64,000 nucleotides of DNA from Ornithinibacillus caprae. Its GTDB lineage: Bacteria; Bacillota; Bacilli; Bacillales; Amphibacillaceae. Each line of letters starts with the position of its first letter. The first letter of the stretch is position 1. A model generated the notes under the pieces. It saw only the letters and a list, made by a program, of their open reading frames with translations, made no database searches and was not told the origin of the DNA. Below, piece by piece: positions 27,394 through 36,016 of this stretch. Location: the NCBI RefSeq assembly GCF_009728145.1, contig NZ_WOCA01000002.1, positions 372,001-436,000 of the forward strand. The letters are read 5' to 3'. The position numbers were made by a program, and so were the translations under genes.

Positions 27394-28704
27394 ATGAGTG
27401 GTTTGGGTTGTCCTAATTGTGGGGCGGAGTTGTTTGAGGATTTTGAAGAGAGGATGGAGCAAACGAATGATGGTGGTGTGATGATGGATACGTATCCTGC
27501 TTATGTGTGCGCTGATTCTTGTGGTTTTTCCATTCGGATCGATTCCTTGCCTAGGGTTATTGCACAGCAAGGTGAGGAACGGCTTTTGTTACTTTATTCC
27601 AATATGCAGGGCAGAATAATGGATGTGCGTGATTCGGTAATATGGCCGCCTATGCATATCGATGCCTTACTAGCTCGTGGAGGATGGGAAGATTATGTAG
27701 GGAACCACGATTTAGAAAAGTTACTTGCACAGGCTCGTGACAGTCGTTCTGCTTATCTGGAGCCACCGAATTTATTTACATATGCAACAAGTGAGTTGTC
27801 TCAGGATGCATTCTTATGCTGGTTAATGTCTTGGAGTGAGGAAGCTTATTCTGCACTAGATCACCAGCTACATGAAGTAGCGATAGATTTTATCTCTGAG
27901 ATTTTTAGGTTACATGATCTGTCTACGCCTCCAATTGAATCCATTGAAATAGAGCGACAGTTCAATGGATTGGATATATTAGCTGTTATTAATAACAAAT
28001 ATGCCATTTTAATAGAAGATAAAACATTTACGAAAAACCACTCCAATCAGTTGGAACGGTATAAGAAAAATGTTCGAGCGGTGTATCCGAAGTTAAAGCA
28101 ATTACCAATCTACTTTAAAATTGCAGATCAAAGTAATTACCGTTCTGTTGAAGAAGCAGGTTATATTCCATTTCAACGTGAGCTGATGATGAGGATTTTG
28201 AAAAGAGGGATCGATAGTGGCGTTAAAAATGCTATTTTCCTAGATTACTATCGACATGTAGAGCGGTTGGAAAATAGTTACCGTTCGTTTAAGAAGAAGC
28301 CAGTTAAAGAGTGGGGAGCTATGGCGTGGCATGGATTTTACCAGGAGGTACAGAAGGAATTAGCTGGTAATTGGGGGTATGTTCCTAATTATTCTGGTGG
28401 ATTTTGGGGATTTTGGTGGAAATCAAGGTGTTTGACCGAACAAAGGTATTATTTACAGCTTGAGCAGGAAAAATTGTGTGTTAAGGTAATGGTTAAAGAG
28501 GATGAAAATACTAGGGAAGTCCGTCAAGAAGCTGTGAAGGAAGTTCTAGAACAATCAAATGTTTATCAATTAGGTCTCCAAAAACCAGCAAGACTCGGTA
28601 CCGGAAAGACCATGACTATTGCCGAACGGAAGGGGTATATTCAAGTTGATCCGCATGGAATAGTTGATATCGAGCGTACTATTAAGGAACTAAAGAGGTA
28701 CTAA
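27394..28704 (+). CDS. Zinc-ribbon protein with PD-(D/E)XK nuclease domain
   Basis: 436-residue protein. The N-terminus has a zinc ribbon-like pair, CPNCG at residues 5-9 and CADSCG at about 39-44. The middle carries a PD-(D/E)XK nuclease-like core: D194 (GLDILAVI), E208-D-K210 (ILIEDKTF), then HSNQLERYKK, the usual D...ExK order of this family. Downstream YRHVERLENSY and a Trp-rich segment (GGFWGFWWKSR) follow. It resembles PD-(D/E)XK proteins annotated from defence or housekeeping islands, but no partner gene is present. The ATG at 27394 follows AGGGGGAG; a TTG one codon earlier is also open. DNA cleavage is inferred only. Confidence 0.65.
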   Translation: MSGLGCPNCGAELFEDFEERMEQTNDGGVMMDTYPAYVCADSCGFSIRIDSLPRVIAQQGEERLLLLYSNMQGRIMDVRDSVIWPPMHIDALLARGGWEDYVGNHDLEKLLAQARDSRSAYLEPPNLFTYATSELSQDAFLCWLMSWSEEAYSALDHQLHEVAIDFISEIFRLHDLSTPPIESIEIERQFNGLDILAVINNKYAILIEDKTFTKNHSNQLERYKKNVRAVYPKLKQLPIYFKIADQSNYRSVEEAGYIPFQRELMMRILKRGIDSGVKNAIFLDYYRHVERLENSYRSFKKKPVKEWGAMAWHGFYQEVQKELAGNWGYVPNYSGGFWGFWWKSRCLTEQRYYLQLEQEKLCVKVMVKEDENTREVRQEAVKEVLEQSNVYQLGLQKPARLGTGKTMTIAERKGYIQVDPHGIVDIERTIKELKRY

Positions 28705-28728
28705 TAGTGAAAGGGGAGAGGAAGAGTT

Positions 28729-29865
28729 ATGGGAAAGTTCTATGATGTTGCTATTATTGGTGCTGGTTCCATGGGAATGGCAGCTGGCTATTTTTTGGCA
28801 AAACAAGGGAAAAGCACTTTGCTACTCGATGCCAATGATCCACCGCATGCAAATGGCAGTCATCACGGAAGCACGCGAATTATTCGACATGCATATGGGG
28901 AAGGGCGTCAGTATGTTTCCTTAGTTTTACGGGCTCAGGAACTGTGGGAAGCGTTAGAAAAAGACAGTGGAAATCGAATCTTTGAAAAAACAGGGGTACT
29001 AGGAATAGGGGATGAGGATTCTGCTTTTATAAAAGAAACAATAGAAAGTGCGCATCAGTACAAACTACCTCTAGAGGTTTTAAGTGCGAATGAAGTAAAG
29101 AAAAGATGGCCAGGGATTCAGGTTCCCAATCATTTTGTAGGGTGTTTTGAGCCTAATTCTGGGTTTCTATATAGTGAGGAATGTATTAGGTCTTACCGGA
29201 AACTTGCCTTAAACCATGGTGCTGATTTAAAAGTGAATACAAAAGTTGAACAAGTAAATTCGGTAGATGGGAAGGTTGAAATAATAACGAATCATAATGA
29301 GACTTTTTACGCTCAAAAAGTGGTTGTGTCAGCAGGGGCATGGGCTTCGAAGTTGTTGGCAACCATGGATTTACCATTACAACCAACAAGGAAGACGTTT
29401 GCTTGGTTTGATACAAAGTCCGATTCGTTTGATCATCCTAAATTTCCTGCGTTTTTCTTTGATATTGGAGAACGGTTGTATTATGGCTTCCCCAATATAG
29501 ATGATGCTGGATTAAAGCTCGGAAGACATGATGGTGGGCAAGATACAGATCCAGATGAAGTAAATCGGGTTTTTGGGAGCTTAGCATCTGATGAGGGAGA
29601 TTTGCGGGAGTTTCTAGATGAGTTTATGCCACAGGCATCAGGAAAAATTAATTATGGAAAGGTTTGCTTATATACGAAAACCACTGATGATCACTTCATT
29701 CTCGATCATCACCCTAAAAATCCCAATATAATAATTGCAGCAGGATTTTCTGGTCATGGCTTTAAATTTAGTAGTGTGATAGGAGAGATCTTGAGTCAGC
29801 TTGCCATGGAAGGAAAAACCGAGCATGATATTTCCCTGTTTAGGTTGGGAAGGTTTAACAAATGA
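28729..29865 (+). CDS. solA: N-methyl-L-amino acid oxidase (SolA / monomeric sarcosine oxidase family)
   Basis: 378-residue soluble flavoenzyme of the MSOX/MTOX family that demethylates N-methyl amino acids (sarcosine, N-methyltryptophan) giving formaldehyde, the amine and hydrogen peroxide. FAD motif AIIGAGSMGMAAGYFLA near residues 8-24, the GSHHGSTRIIRHAYGE signature near 44-59, and the covalent-flavin Cys in KVCLYTKTTDDHF near 315. Substrate preference between sarcosine and N-methyltryptophan is not decided by these motifs. Ribosome binding site AAGGGGAGAGG. A full palindrome starts immediately after its TGA. Confidence 0.85.
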   Translation: MGKFYDVAIIGAGSMGMAAGYFLAKQGKSTLLLDANDPPHANGSHHGSTRIIRHAYGEGRQYVSLVLRAQELWEALEKDSGNRIFEKTGVLGIGDEDSAFIKETIESAHQYKLPLEVLSANEVKKRWPGIQVPNHFVGCFEPNSGFLYSEECIRSYRKLALNHGADLKVNTKVEQVNSVDGKVEIITNHNETFYAQKVVVSAGAWASKLLATMDLPLQPTRKTFAWFDTKSDSFDHPKFPAFFFDIGERLYYGFPNIDDAGLKLGRHDGGQDTDPDEVNRVFGSLASDEGDLREFLDEFMPQASGKINYGKVCLYTKTTDDHFILDHHPKNPNIIIAAGFSGHGFKFSSVIGEILSQLAMEGKTEHDISLFRLGRFNK

Positions 29866-29906
29866 GGTGCCTGTCACTTGTCGAATTTCGACAAGTGACA
29901 GGCACC
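29866..29906. repeat. 41-bp palindrome (family A), full copy
   Basis: Perfect 20+1+20 palindrome with centre GAATTTC. It begins at the very next base after the solA stop codon. Confidence 0.97.
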
Positions 29907-30026
29907 TGTTTTTCTGTTTAGTTTTGCAAATTTTAATATTACATTTTCTGAACGTTGGAACCCCTTACTTTATTGTTGTTTTCGTACTATAATGTGGTCA
30001 AAGGTTAATCCTTTTATTATTTTTAG

Positions 30027-30040
30027 TGCAATGCATTGCA
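30027..30040. promoter_or_regulatory. Perfect 14-bp palindrome upstream of the PTS regulator
   Basis: TGCAATGCATTGCA, a perfect dyad about 28 bases before the chosen start of the PRD regulator and about 35 bases after a TATAAT (29988-29993). Candidate operator for autoregulation; no experimental basis. Confidence 0.35.
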
Positions 30041-30067
30041 AACTTGTTTTGTGAAAGGATCTTTGAT

Positions 30068-32173
30068 GTGGTATTAGATAAAAGACGCGCGTACTTATTA
30101 TCTGCACTCATGCAAGAGTCTGAACCAGTTCATGCTAAGGTTTTATCCAATCAAATGGGCGTTTCTCAACGCACGATATATTACGATATGGAACAATTAA
30201 ATAATTGGTTAGTCGACCAACAGTTAGAACCAGTTCAAAACATTTACGGTAAAGGTTTTTGCCTTCCAGATCAATCTAAATTTAAGTTGGCGGAGCAAGG
30301 AATACAAATTAAAAATGAATATGAGTATCAGTTTTCAGAACAAGAACGAATATTGCTGTTTATCGTGAAAATATTAACTACTGATACCTATATAACCATG
30401 AATGAGTTTATAAAATTATCGCAGATGAGTCGAGGAACAGTTGTTAAAGATTTACAAAAAGTAAAGGAGCATTTGACTGAACATGATCTAGCATTAACTT
30501 ACTCCAGGTCGTATGGCTATCAAATTACAGGATCAGAGGAAAGTAAACGAAAGCTATTATCACATGTGCTTACTTATACCTTATTAAACAAAGAGACAGA
30601 GGTATTTCGGATAAAGATATATAGTATGATTTATCCTAGCTCTGTTTACAAAGATCATGATGTTCAAGAGAGAAAAGTGATTCTAGAGATTATTAATCAG
30701 GCTGAAAAAGAGCTTCGTTTTACCTTGACAGATGAAATGGTGGAGATGCTTTCCATTCAATTAATGGTTGTAATGAAAAGGGTTAATGCACATCAAATGG
30801 TTAGAATTGATCCGGAAGAAAAGAATGTTCTGCGGCAGTCTACGTACTATCATGCAGCACAGCTAATTGCAGAAAAATTGTTAGCTCAATTTCAAATAGA
30901 AATACCAGATGATGAGATATGTTTTGTGACGATGCATTTATTAGGGTCGAAGGTACATCATGATGATTTAAGTAATTATTCCGAAAGAGAGCTTGCTGGA
31001 TTACAAAAGGTTGTAGAAAGAATGGTCTCTGATTTCCAAAATAATGCTTGTGTCATTTTTGATGACCGAAAAGGACTAGAGAAGAATTTAATTTCACACA
31101 TAAAGCCTACCTACTACAGGTTGAAATACAGTGTGAAATATTCAAATGATTTTACAGAAAGTATTAAACAAAATTACCCTGATATTTTCCACTTTACAAA
31201 GCAGGTCATGTTTCATTTAGAGTACTATGTTGGAAAACCTATTCCTGATTATGAGATTGCATATATTTCCTTGCATTTTGGTGGCTGGTTAACAAAAGAA
31301 AAGAAGCAAGTAAATGTTAAGTATAGAGCAATCATTGTTTGTGAAAACGGGATTGGTACTTCTAATATGCTGAAGACACAATTGGAAGGTTTAATTGCCG
31401 GATTAGATGTCATTTCCATTCAATCCATCCGTGAATTCCATGTGGAGCATGAAAAGGTAGATGTTATATTTTCTACCAATTATATTATGGAAAAAGATAT
31501 TCCAGTCATTCATGTCCCAGCAATTTTGTCCAATGTAGAAAAGGAACGTATTCTGCAACAAGTCAATGAATTATTTGATTTAGATACAGAAAAGCAGGAT
31601 CAATTGGGAGAAATGATGACAGTAATTGATCGATATGCTTCGATACATGACAGGATTGGGCTAAGGTCAGCTTTATCCGAAGTTATTAAAGAACGTAAAC
31701 AACAAGCAAAGGAGGTTCGAAAACCATTGCTCAATGAATTATTAACAGAAAAAACGATCCAGTTTAGAGAGAGAGTTTCAAACTGGGAAGAAGCTATCCG
31801 AGCAGCGGCTGAGCCTTTGGTATTACAAAAAGCAATTCGCCCTGAGTATGTTCAAGCGATGATCGATAACATACATGAACTTGGTCCTTATATCGTAATC
31901 GCCCCAAACATTGCGCTACCACATTCAAGGCCAGAAGCAGGTGTGGAGCGATTAGGAATGAGTTTTCTAAGATTAAAAGAGCCTGTATATTTTTCTGAAA
32001 AAGAAAAACATCGTGTACAGCTTATCGTTGTTTTAGCAGCAATTGATAATGAAACACATTTAAAAGCATTGTCTCAGTTAACAGAGATATTATCCAATGA
32101 ATCTAATGTAAAAAAGTTAATAGATTCAGAGAAAATAGAAGAAGTTTTAGAGATTATTAATCAAATTAAATAA
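30068..32173 (+). CDS. PRD-containing transcription regulator with EIIB-like and EIIA domains (MtlR/BglG type)
   Basis: About 701 residues. Order: N-terminal helix-turn-helix (residues about 5-60, VSQRTIYYDMEQLNNWL), an Mga-like second HTH (SRGTVVKDLQ), two PTS regulation domains (roughly 175-390), an EIIB(Gat)-like segment (CENGIGTSNML, near 424-434) and a C-terminal EIIA(fru/mtl) domain with phosphorylatable His619 (ALPHSRPEAG). Such activators sense sugar flux by PTS phosphorylation. The frame is open from a GTG at 30026, but the GTG at 30068 follows AAAGGAT and gives the normal VLDKRRAYLL start. It precedes UlaB- and UlaA-type genes and likely controls them; its EIIA domain may also serve as donor. 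Confidence 0.85.
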   Translation: MVLDKRRAYLLSALMQESEPVHAKVLSNQMGVSQRTIYYDMEQLNNWLVDQQLEPVQNIYGKGFCLPDQSKFKLAEQGIQIKNEYEYQFSEQERILLFIVKILTTDTYITMNEFIKLSQMSRGTVVKDLQKVKEHLTEHDLALTYSRSYGYQITGSEESKRKLLSHVLTYTLLNKETEVFRIKIYSMIYPSSVYKDHDVQERKVILEIINQAEKELRFTLTDEMVEMLSIQLMVVMKRVNAHQMVRIDPEEKNVLRQSTYYHAAQLIAEKLLAQFQIEIPDDEICFVTMHLLGSKVHHDDLSNYSERELAGLQKVVERMVSDFQNNACVIFDDRKGLEKNLISHIKPTYYRLKYSVKYSNDFTESIKQNYPDIFHFTKQVMFHLEYYVGKPIPDYEIAYISLHFGGWLTKEKKQVNVKYRAIIVCENGIGTSNMLKTQLEGLIAGLDVISIQSIREFHVEHEKVDVIFSTNYIMEKDIPVIHVPAILSNVEKERILQQVNELFDLDTEKQDQLGEMMTVIDRYASIHDRIGLRSALSEVIKERKQQAKEVRKPLLNELLTEKTIQFRERVSNWEEAIRAAAEPLVLQKAIRPEYVQAMIDNIHELGPYIVIAPNIALPHSRPEAGVERLGMSFLRLKEPVYFSEKEKHRVQLIVVLAAIDNETHLKALSQLTEILSNESNVKKLIDSEKIEEVLEIINQIK

Positions 32174-32197
32174 AAAATTTATTAAGGGGGATTTGTC

Positions 32198-32464
32198 ATG
32201 AAGAAGATTTTAGTAGTTTGTGGTAATGGATTAGGAAGTAGCATGATTGTTGAAATGAATGTAAATGCAATTTTAAAAGACCTAGGAAAAGAAGCAGATG
32301 TTTCTCATACGGATCTTGCAACGGCAAAATCTGAACAAGCTGATGTATATCTTGGATCTGAAGATATTGTGGAAAGCTTAGAAGATGGGAAGAAAAATGT
32401 TGTGAAATTAAAGAATCTAATGGATAAAAATGAGTTGCGAGAGGCTTTAGAGAATAATCTCTAA
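32198..32464 (+). CDS. PTS EIIB component, ascorbate (UlaB/SgaB) type
   Basis: 88-residue cytosolic phosphocarrier. The N-terminal VVCGNGLGSSM holds the phosphorylatable Cys9 in the P-loop typical of lactose/galactitol/ascorbate-type EIIB. RBS AAGGGGGAT. It passes phosphate to the sugar during transport by the membrane partner encoded 36 bases downstream. No ascorbate catabolic genes (ulaD, E, F, G) are in the window, so the sugar may differ from ascorbate. Confidence 0.88.
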   Translation: MKKILVVCGNGLGSSMIVEMNVNAILKDLGKEADVSHTDLATAKSEQADVYLGSEDIVESLEDGKKNVVKLKNLMDKNELREALENNL

Positions 32465-32500
32465 TCATCTTTATTTAAAAAATGAAGGGAGAGTTTATGA

Positions 32501-33865
32501 ATGGTAGATTTAATTATGAATGATGTCTTAGGGACACCGGCGATTTTGGTTGGAATTTTTGCCTTAGTTGGTTTAATTGCTCAGCGCAAAAATATTGCTG
32601 ATGTAGTTTCTGGTACATTGAAAACGATCATGGGTTTTGTGATTTTAGATGCTGGGGCAAATGTTATCGTTTTGGCATTAGGTCAATTTTCTAGTATGTT
32701 TAATGAAGCATTCAATGTAGATGGGGTAATTCCTAATAATGAAGCAATTGTGGCAGTTGCCCAGCAAAGTTTTGGAACTGAAACGGCGATGATTATGTTA
32801 TTTGGTATGATTGTAAATATTTTACTTGCTCGTTTTACGCCGTATAAGTACATTTTCCTTACTGGACATCACACGATGTTTATGGCGTGTATGATTGGTG
32901 TTATTTTAACAACTGGAGGAATTACTGGGGTAACTATGGTAGTTGTTGGATCTATTATTCTAGGTGCTTTAATGGTATTATCTCCAGCAATGTTACAACC
33001 ATTTACTAGAAAAATCACTGGTTCTGATGATTTTGCAATTGGACACTTTGGTTCAATTGGTTATTTTGTATCCGCTTTAGTAGGTAAAGCAGTTGGGAAA
33101 AATTCAAAATCAACAGAAGAATTAAAAGTACCTAAATCGCTAGGATTTCTACGTGATACATCCGTTTCTGTATCATTAACCATGGTGATCTTATTCTTCG
33201 TTGTTGCGGCATTTGCTGGTCCAGCATTTATTGAATCTGAGTTAAGTGGTGGGCAAAACTTTTTAGTATTTGCTTTCTTGCAAGGGTTAACATTTGCTGC
33301 TGGTGTGTACATCATTTTAGCAGGTGTTCGAATGCTATTAGGTGAAATTGTTCCAGCGTTTAAAGGGGTTGCAGATAGGATTGTTCCAAATGCAAAACCT
33401 GCACTAGATTGTCCGGCAATTTTCCCATTCGCAGGAAATGCGGTTATAATCGGTTTCTTATTTAGTTTTATTGCGGGATTAATTAGTATGTTCCTATTGC
33501 CATTATTTGGCTTGAAAGTAATCGTGCCAGGTTTAGTACCTCACTTCTTTACTGGGGCAGCTGCTGGGGTGTTCGGTAATGCAACTGGTGGACGTAGAGG
33601 TGCTGTCATCGGTTCGATGGCGAACGGATTTTTAATTAGTTTCCTACCAGCATTGCTGTTACCTGTTCTTGGTACACTAGGATTTGAAGGTACAACCTTT
33701 GGGGATGCTGACTTTGGTGTAGTCGGTATCGTTCTTGGAAATCTTATTAATCTAATTCAGTCAAATCTATTATTCATTGTTATCGCATTAGCTTTAATTG
33801 CTGGCTTATTCGCATTAGGTTGGAAAAAAGTACAAAAAGTAGAAGAAGAAACAAAAGCAGCATAA
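32501..33865 (+). CDS. PTS EIIC component, ascorbate (UlaA/SgaT) family
   Basis: 454-residue membrane permease of the UlaA/SgaT family with about ten to eleven hydrophobic segments. Family-like segments include KTIMGFVILDAGANV near the N-terminus, TGHHTMFMACMIG near residue 124, and VPGLVPHFFTGAAAGVFGN in the second half. It forms the transport channel with the EIIB just upstream. A stand-alone EIIA gene is missing nearby. A terminator follows 15 bases after the stop. Confidence 0.9.
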   Translation: MVDLIMNDVLGTPAILVGIFALVGLIAQRKNIADVVSGTLKTIMGFVILDAGANVIVLALGQFSSMFNEAFNVDGVIPNNEAIVAVAQQSFGTETAMIMLFGMIVNILLARFTPYKYIFLTGHHTMFMACMIGVILTTGGITGVTMVVVGSIILGALMVLSPAMLQPFTRKITGSDDFAIGHFGSIGYFVSALVGKAVGKNSKSTEELKVPKSLGFLRDTSVSVSLTMVILFFVVAAFAGPAFIESELSGGQNFLVFAFLQGLTFAAGVYIILAGVRMLLGEIVPAFKGVADRIVPNAKPALDCPAIFPFAGNAVIIGFLFSFIAGLISMFLLPLFGLKVIVPGLVPHFFTGAAAGVFGNATGGRRGAVIGSMANGFLISFLPALLLPVLGTLGFEGTTFGDADFGVVGIVLGNLINLIQSNLLFIVIALALIAGLFALGWKKVQKVEEETKAA

Positions 33866-33880
33866 AACCAGATATAAAAA

Positions 33881-33921
33881 ACACTTGGTTTACCTATTAG
33901 CGTAGGAACCAAGTGTTTTTT
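33881..33921 (+). terminator. Terminator of the Ula-type PTS operon
   Basis: ACACTTGGTT (33881-33890) pairs with AACCAAGTGT (33907-33916), followed by six T; the A-run before it could make it bidirectional. Confidence 0.9.
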
Positions 33922-33936
33922 GGTTTTAATTCGAGT

Positions 33937-33977
33937 GGTGCCTGTCACTTGTCGAATTTCGACAAGTGACAGGCACC
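33937..33977. repeat. 41-bp palindrome (family A), full copy
   Basis: Perfect arms, centre GAATTTC. It lies between convergent genes and touches the last base of the stop codon of the minus-strand VOC gene (stop at 33980-33978). Confidence 0.97.
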
Positions 33978-34364
33978 TTATTTTTCATAAAGTTCAATTG
34001 GTAATCCATCAGGGTCAGGAAAGAAGGTGAATTTTTTCCCTGTTGTTGGATCCATGCGAATTGCTTCTGCTACAATCCCATGTTGTTCTAATTCTCCAAT
34101 AGCCTCGTCAACAGAATCTATTTCAAATGCTAAATGACGTAGACCTACCGCTTCTGGGTAACTAGGTCGATTTGGTGGTGAAGGAAAAGAAAATAATTCG
34201 ATTTGATAGGCGTCTCCGAGTGCTAAATCTAATTTAAATGACTCTTTTTCTTCACGATAAGATTCTCCAACAATTTGCAATCCTAATACCTCTGTATAGA
34301 ATTTCTTTGATTTTTCATAGTCTGAACAAATGATGGCGACATGATGAATTTTTCGTAGCTTCAT
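33978..34364 (-). CDS. VOC (glyoxalase I-like) family protein
   Basis: 128-residue protein with the vicinal oxygen chelate fold, related to Bacillus GloA2/YwbC-type proteins. Metal-ligand positions are suggested by HHVAIIC (His near residue 7-8), ELFSFP (Glu), LRHLAFEI (His) and PIELYEK (Glu). Substrate unknown; lactoylglutathione lyase annotation would be doubtful since bacilli lack glutathione. The frame extends 45 codons upstream, but the ATG at 34364 has GGGAGAGAAG before it and the proper family N-terminus. Confidence 0.85.
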   Translation of the reverse strand: MKLRKIHHVAIICSDYEKSKKFYTEVLGLQIVGESYREEKESFKLDLALGDAYQIELFSFPSPPNRPSYPEAVGLRHLAFEIDSVDEAIGELEQHGIVAEAIRMDPTTGKKFTFFPDPDGLPIELYEK

Positions 34365-34746
34365 AGACTTCTCTCCCTTCCACTCGGCTCCATTAAGACA
34401 AGTATACCGATAGATTTGATTGATTACTAGAGAAGAAGTATCTTTTATAGATCCGACATAGTTCGAGGTTTTGCAGGTACTTGTAACTATCCTATGCATA
34501 GAATGAACTAGTACGATATGTGATAGTTTGAGATATTATGATGTAGTTTTACATGGTTCGATAGGAAGTGTTCATTTCTTTTGTTGGTTAATGTATAAAA
34601 ATGTAAGCAATGTAACTTATTTACTACTTAATATTTGGTGATTTTATCCGATTTAATCTTTCGAATTTTTTGTTAATGTGGGTACAGATAGATAAAAGAC
34701 ACCGTTTTAGTAGTCAAATTTTCATACGAAGAAAGGATAGGTGATA
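34365..34746. other. Intergenic region upstream of the coiled-coil/signal peptidase operon
   Basis: 382 bases, AT-rich, between divergent genes. It must carry the promoters for both sides; several T-rich -35-like and TATAAA-like strings occur (for example ATGTATAAAAATG near 34590-34602) but none is outstanding. No gene, tRNA or riboswitch seen. Confidence 0.4.
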
Positions 34747-35151
34747 GTGAGGAAAATAGTAGTTTGTATCTTTTTAACTGGATTTGTTTTCCTATTTACA
34801 ACGATTTTTACCCATGCTCAAAATGGGAACAATCTATTAGATCTCTACTTAAATAAACTAGAAGGTCTTTTAATGGAAAAGAAAAATACGTTAATAGATC
34901 TATTCGAAAATCAAAAAAATTTGTCTGATCGACGTCATGAAGAATTACTAGCCTTCTATAAAGAAATAGGTAGAGAAAAAAGCAGGAATGTAACCAATTA
35001 TCAGCAAGACTACCTTTCTCGTATTGCAGAAACTAGGGACATCTTGGGAGAAAGAAACCTCGAAGATTTTGAAGAAGGAAAAAAACAAGAACTTCGTGAG
35101 GAAATTGGACAAGATGTAAAGCAGTATCTGGAAGAGTTATTACAGGAATAA
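34747..35151 (+). CDS. Secreted coiled-coil protein 1 of the signal peptidase operon
   Basis: 134-residue protein of unknown function. N-terminal signal peptide (about residues 1-23: RKIVVCIFLTGFVFLFTTIF, ending THA-Q). The mature part, NGNNLLDLYLNKLEGLLMEK, is followed by a highly charged helical region rich in Glu, Lys and Arg to the end, predicted coiled coil; there is no Cys after the signal. GTG starts at 34741 and 34747 are both open; 34747 has better distance to AAAGGA. It is 23 bases from the next gene, which codes for a longer protein of the same design. I do not recognise the family. Confidence 0.75.
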   Translation: MRKIVVCIFLTGFVFLFTTIFTHAQNGNNLLDLYLNKLEGLLMEKKNTLIDLFENQKNLSDRRHEELLAFYKEIGREKSRNVTNYQQDYLSRIAETRDILGERNLEDFEEGKKQELREEIGQDVKQYLEELLQE

Positions 35152-35174
35152 AAAAATGAGAGGGAGTTTTGGAA

Positions 35175-35957
35175 ATGAAATTAGGTTTAGGAACGGTGAA
35201 GGGAAAAATTGTTGCAGGAGTTTTAGCTGCTGGTGTGATTTCAGGAACAGGGGTTGTATTTGCCAATACTGATGCGGGAGAAAATTTAAGAGAATGGTAT
35301 AACAGTATGTTTAACCAATCTGTTGCAACTATTGAAGAAGACGTAACGGCTTATGGTGAGAGTCAATTACCTGGATTACTCGAAGAATACGAAGGGTTGA
35401 AGACAGATGCAGAGCTGGATATTGATTTAACAAGAGAACTAGAAACAAACGAGTCATTAAATGAAATTTTGGCAGCTAAAATGAGTCATATTGAGTCATT
35501 AGATGAGGAGCAACAGGCAATCTTAGAAAGTATCGGTGCGGAATACTATAACGTGTTTCTAGATGGTTATTTTGAGATCCAACGATTACAAGCTGAAGGG
35601 CTGGCATATGCCACAAATGACCTAACAGATTTTACAGATGAGGTTGGACAAGAAGCAGTTACGCAAATGACTACGGACTTAAACACTGCTAGAGATGAGG
35701 CGGTTACAGAATTGGAGGATGCTATTCGTGAAGCGAAGGAGACTTTGACGGCAGAGATCGAAAACCAAGAAGAAATCACTACAAGAAACTTGATGAATCA
35801 AATTGATTGGCATATTGAAGATTTACGTGATGAGGTACAAGACTTATTGACAGGACTTGTAGAGGAGCAGCAAGCCATCATCACAGCTGCTGCACAAGAG
35901 TTGGAAAATGATGCTTTGGAAGCTTTAGATGAAGTAGTTTCCGGTATCAACGAGTAA
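35175..35957 (+). CDS. Secreted coiled-coil protein 2 of the signal peptidase operon
   Basis: 260-residue secreted protein. Signal peptide at about 1-30 (KGKIVAGVLAAGVISGTGVV, cleavage after VFA), mature start NTDAGENLREWYNSMFNQS. The body is almost entirely helical and acidic, with long heptad-like stretches (for example DLNTARDEAVTELEDAIREA and EDLRDEVQDLL) and no Cys. The segment AGENLREWYNSMFNQSVATIE resembles the mature start of protein 3 (IGAMLTNWFDQKTDESIGEIE), so the proteins appear homologous at their N-termini. Likely an exported structural, filament-like or surface protein; function unknown. Start ATG 35175 chosen over TTG 35169 for ribosome binding site spacing. Confidence 0.75.
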   Translation: MKLGLGTVKGKIVAGVLAAGVISGTGVVFANTDAGENLREWYNSMFNQSVATIEEDVTAYGESQLPGLLEEYEGLKTDAELDIDLTRELETNESLNEILAAKMSHIESLDEEQQAILESIGAEYYNVFLDGYFEIQRLQAEGLAYATNDLTDFTDEVGQEAVTQMTTDLNTARDEAVTELEDAIREAKETLTAEIENQEEITTRNLMNQIDWHIEDLRDEVQDLLTGLVEEQQAIITAAAQELENDALEALDEVVSGINE

Positions 35958-35966
35958 AAGTAAAAT

Positions 35967-35988
35967 CCCCACCGCCTTTGTGGTGGGG
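35967..35988 (+). other. Hairpin between coiled-coil genes 2 and 3
   Basis: CCCCACC paired with GGTGGGG, eight-base loop, ten bases after the gene 2 stop and without a U-run. It may stabilise the upstream mRNA or attenuate gene 3 and signal peptidase expression, leaving protein 2 in excess. Confidence 0.6.
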
Positions 35989-36016
35989 AAATTTCTATGA
36001 AGGAGGTAAAGGTAAG

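Noticed and set aside
34501-34740. Riboswitch or small RNA upstream of the coiled-coil operon
   Set aside because: No stable conserved structure or known motif could be seen; only AT-rich DNA.
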